A stretch of 5,503 nucleotides of DNA from STC-74 sp031423995. GTDB taxonomy: Bacteria > Patescibacteriota > Gracilibacteria > BD1-5 > UBA2023. Where the stretch lies: the NCBI GenBank assembly GCA_031423995.1, contig JANPGO010000002.1, positions 1 through 5,503 of the forward strand, read 5' to 3'. The position numbers and the translations under genes were made by a program. Within the stretch, counting starts at the first letter, position 1. Every line of letters begins with the position of its first letter. Under the pieces are notes generated by a model, which was not told the DNA's origin, ran no database searches, and saw nothing but the letters and a program-made list of their open reading frames with translations. Below, one piece after another: positions 5,364-5,503 of this stretch.

Positions 5364-5503
5364 TTAAAACGACTTCCCATCCACTGGCTTTTTCGTGAGC
5401 GTTGCGAGGTCGATATCTTCTAGAGTGCGAACATTGATAGCACGAGTTGCTATACCATCGTGTTCTCATTCTCAGAAGCACTGAACTCAGCATACTTTGC
5501 AGA
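5364..5503 (-). CDS. GFA/CENP-V-type zinc-binding protein, C-terminal part only
   Basis: Only the last 45 complete codons are inside the window; the 5' part lies beyond base 5503. The visible segment starts Cys-Lys-Val-Cys-Gly-Val-Gln-Cys-Phe-Gly-Glu-Gly. This matches the second zinc-binding cysteine pair (Cys-x-x-Cys-Gly) and the following Phe-Gly-Glu-Gly of the GFA family (named after glutathione-dependent formaldehyde-activating enzyme). Next comes the family-like Ala-Ile-Asn-Val-Arg-Thr-Leu-Glu-Asp-Ile-Asp, a short tail, and TAA. Three UGA codons in the first 13 codons encode glycines at family glycine positions, including the Gly of Cys-x-x-Cys-Gly. Members of this family have a small zinc-binding beta fold and often an unknown substrate, so no enzymatic role is assigned. 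It is the first gene of the visible minus-strand run. Confidence 0.8.

Noticed and set aside
1..5503. UGA as tryptophan (mycoplasma-type code 4).
   Set aside because: UGA positions match family glycines, not tryptophans, and TGG is used at conserved tryptophans such as Thr-Trp-Pro-Met-Arg-Gly.
1..5503. CRISPR array, tRNA genes or a defence island.
   Set aside because: No regularly spaced repeats, no cloverleaf-like sequence and no defence-family motifs beyond a lone IS200 and an AlkZ-type protein were seen.

Overview
The window almost certainly comes from a bacterium that reads UGA as glycine (translation table 25), the code of the candidate phyla Absconditabacteria (SR1) and Gracilibacteria (BD1-5/GN02). 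Under the standard code nearly every gene looks shattered. With UGA as Gly, eight clean genes appear, with about 28 in-frame UGA codons. Many fall exactly where a family has a conserved glycine (the Gly-Gly-Gly-Asn-Thr loop of an S51 peptidase, Cys-Phe-Gly of an AlkZ-type protein, Ile-Gly-x-Leu-Lys-Gly of an IS200 transposase). Every gene whose 3' end is visible stops at TAA or TAG. Ordinary TGG Trp codons are also in use, so UGA as Trp does not fit.

Layout. 1-585: an IS200-type insertion sequence with a plus-strand Y1 transposase, a terminator hairpin, and a second strong hairpin that may be its right end. 590-865: a small minus-strand ORF of unknown function, convergent with the transposase. 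940-5503: a minus-strand run of six genes. In transcription order these are: the C-terminal end of a GFA/CENP-V-type zinc protein (5503-5364), an 83-aa unknown (5327-5076), an AHSA1/SRPBCC protein (about 5000-4479), an exported SLH-domain protein with a HELSH metalloprotease-like domain (4444-2936), an S51 (peptidase E-like) hydrolase (2872-2207), and an AlkZ-type winged-helix DNA glycosylase homologue (2193-940). The last two are 13 nt apart and probably co-transcribed. No gene-free stretch exceeds 300 bases, and no tRNA, rRNA or CRISPR array was seen. No clear Shine-Dalgarno sequence precedes the starts that could be judged.

The most unusual feature is that two different genes, alkZ-like and AHSA1, each carry a palindromic repeat element (about 90 and 82 bp) inside the coding sequence. 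Both are in frame, and both contribute a UGA that ends the protein under the standard code but is glycine under code 25. The AHSA1 gene also has no ATG, GTG or TTG where its start should be; an ATA sits there instead.

The genes do not form a recognisable pathway. They look like a mixed accessory set: DNA alkylation repair, a small hydrolase, a cell-surface protein and stress or detoxification-type folds. I see no convincing new multi-gene system. The code-dependent repeat insertions are the part worth following up.
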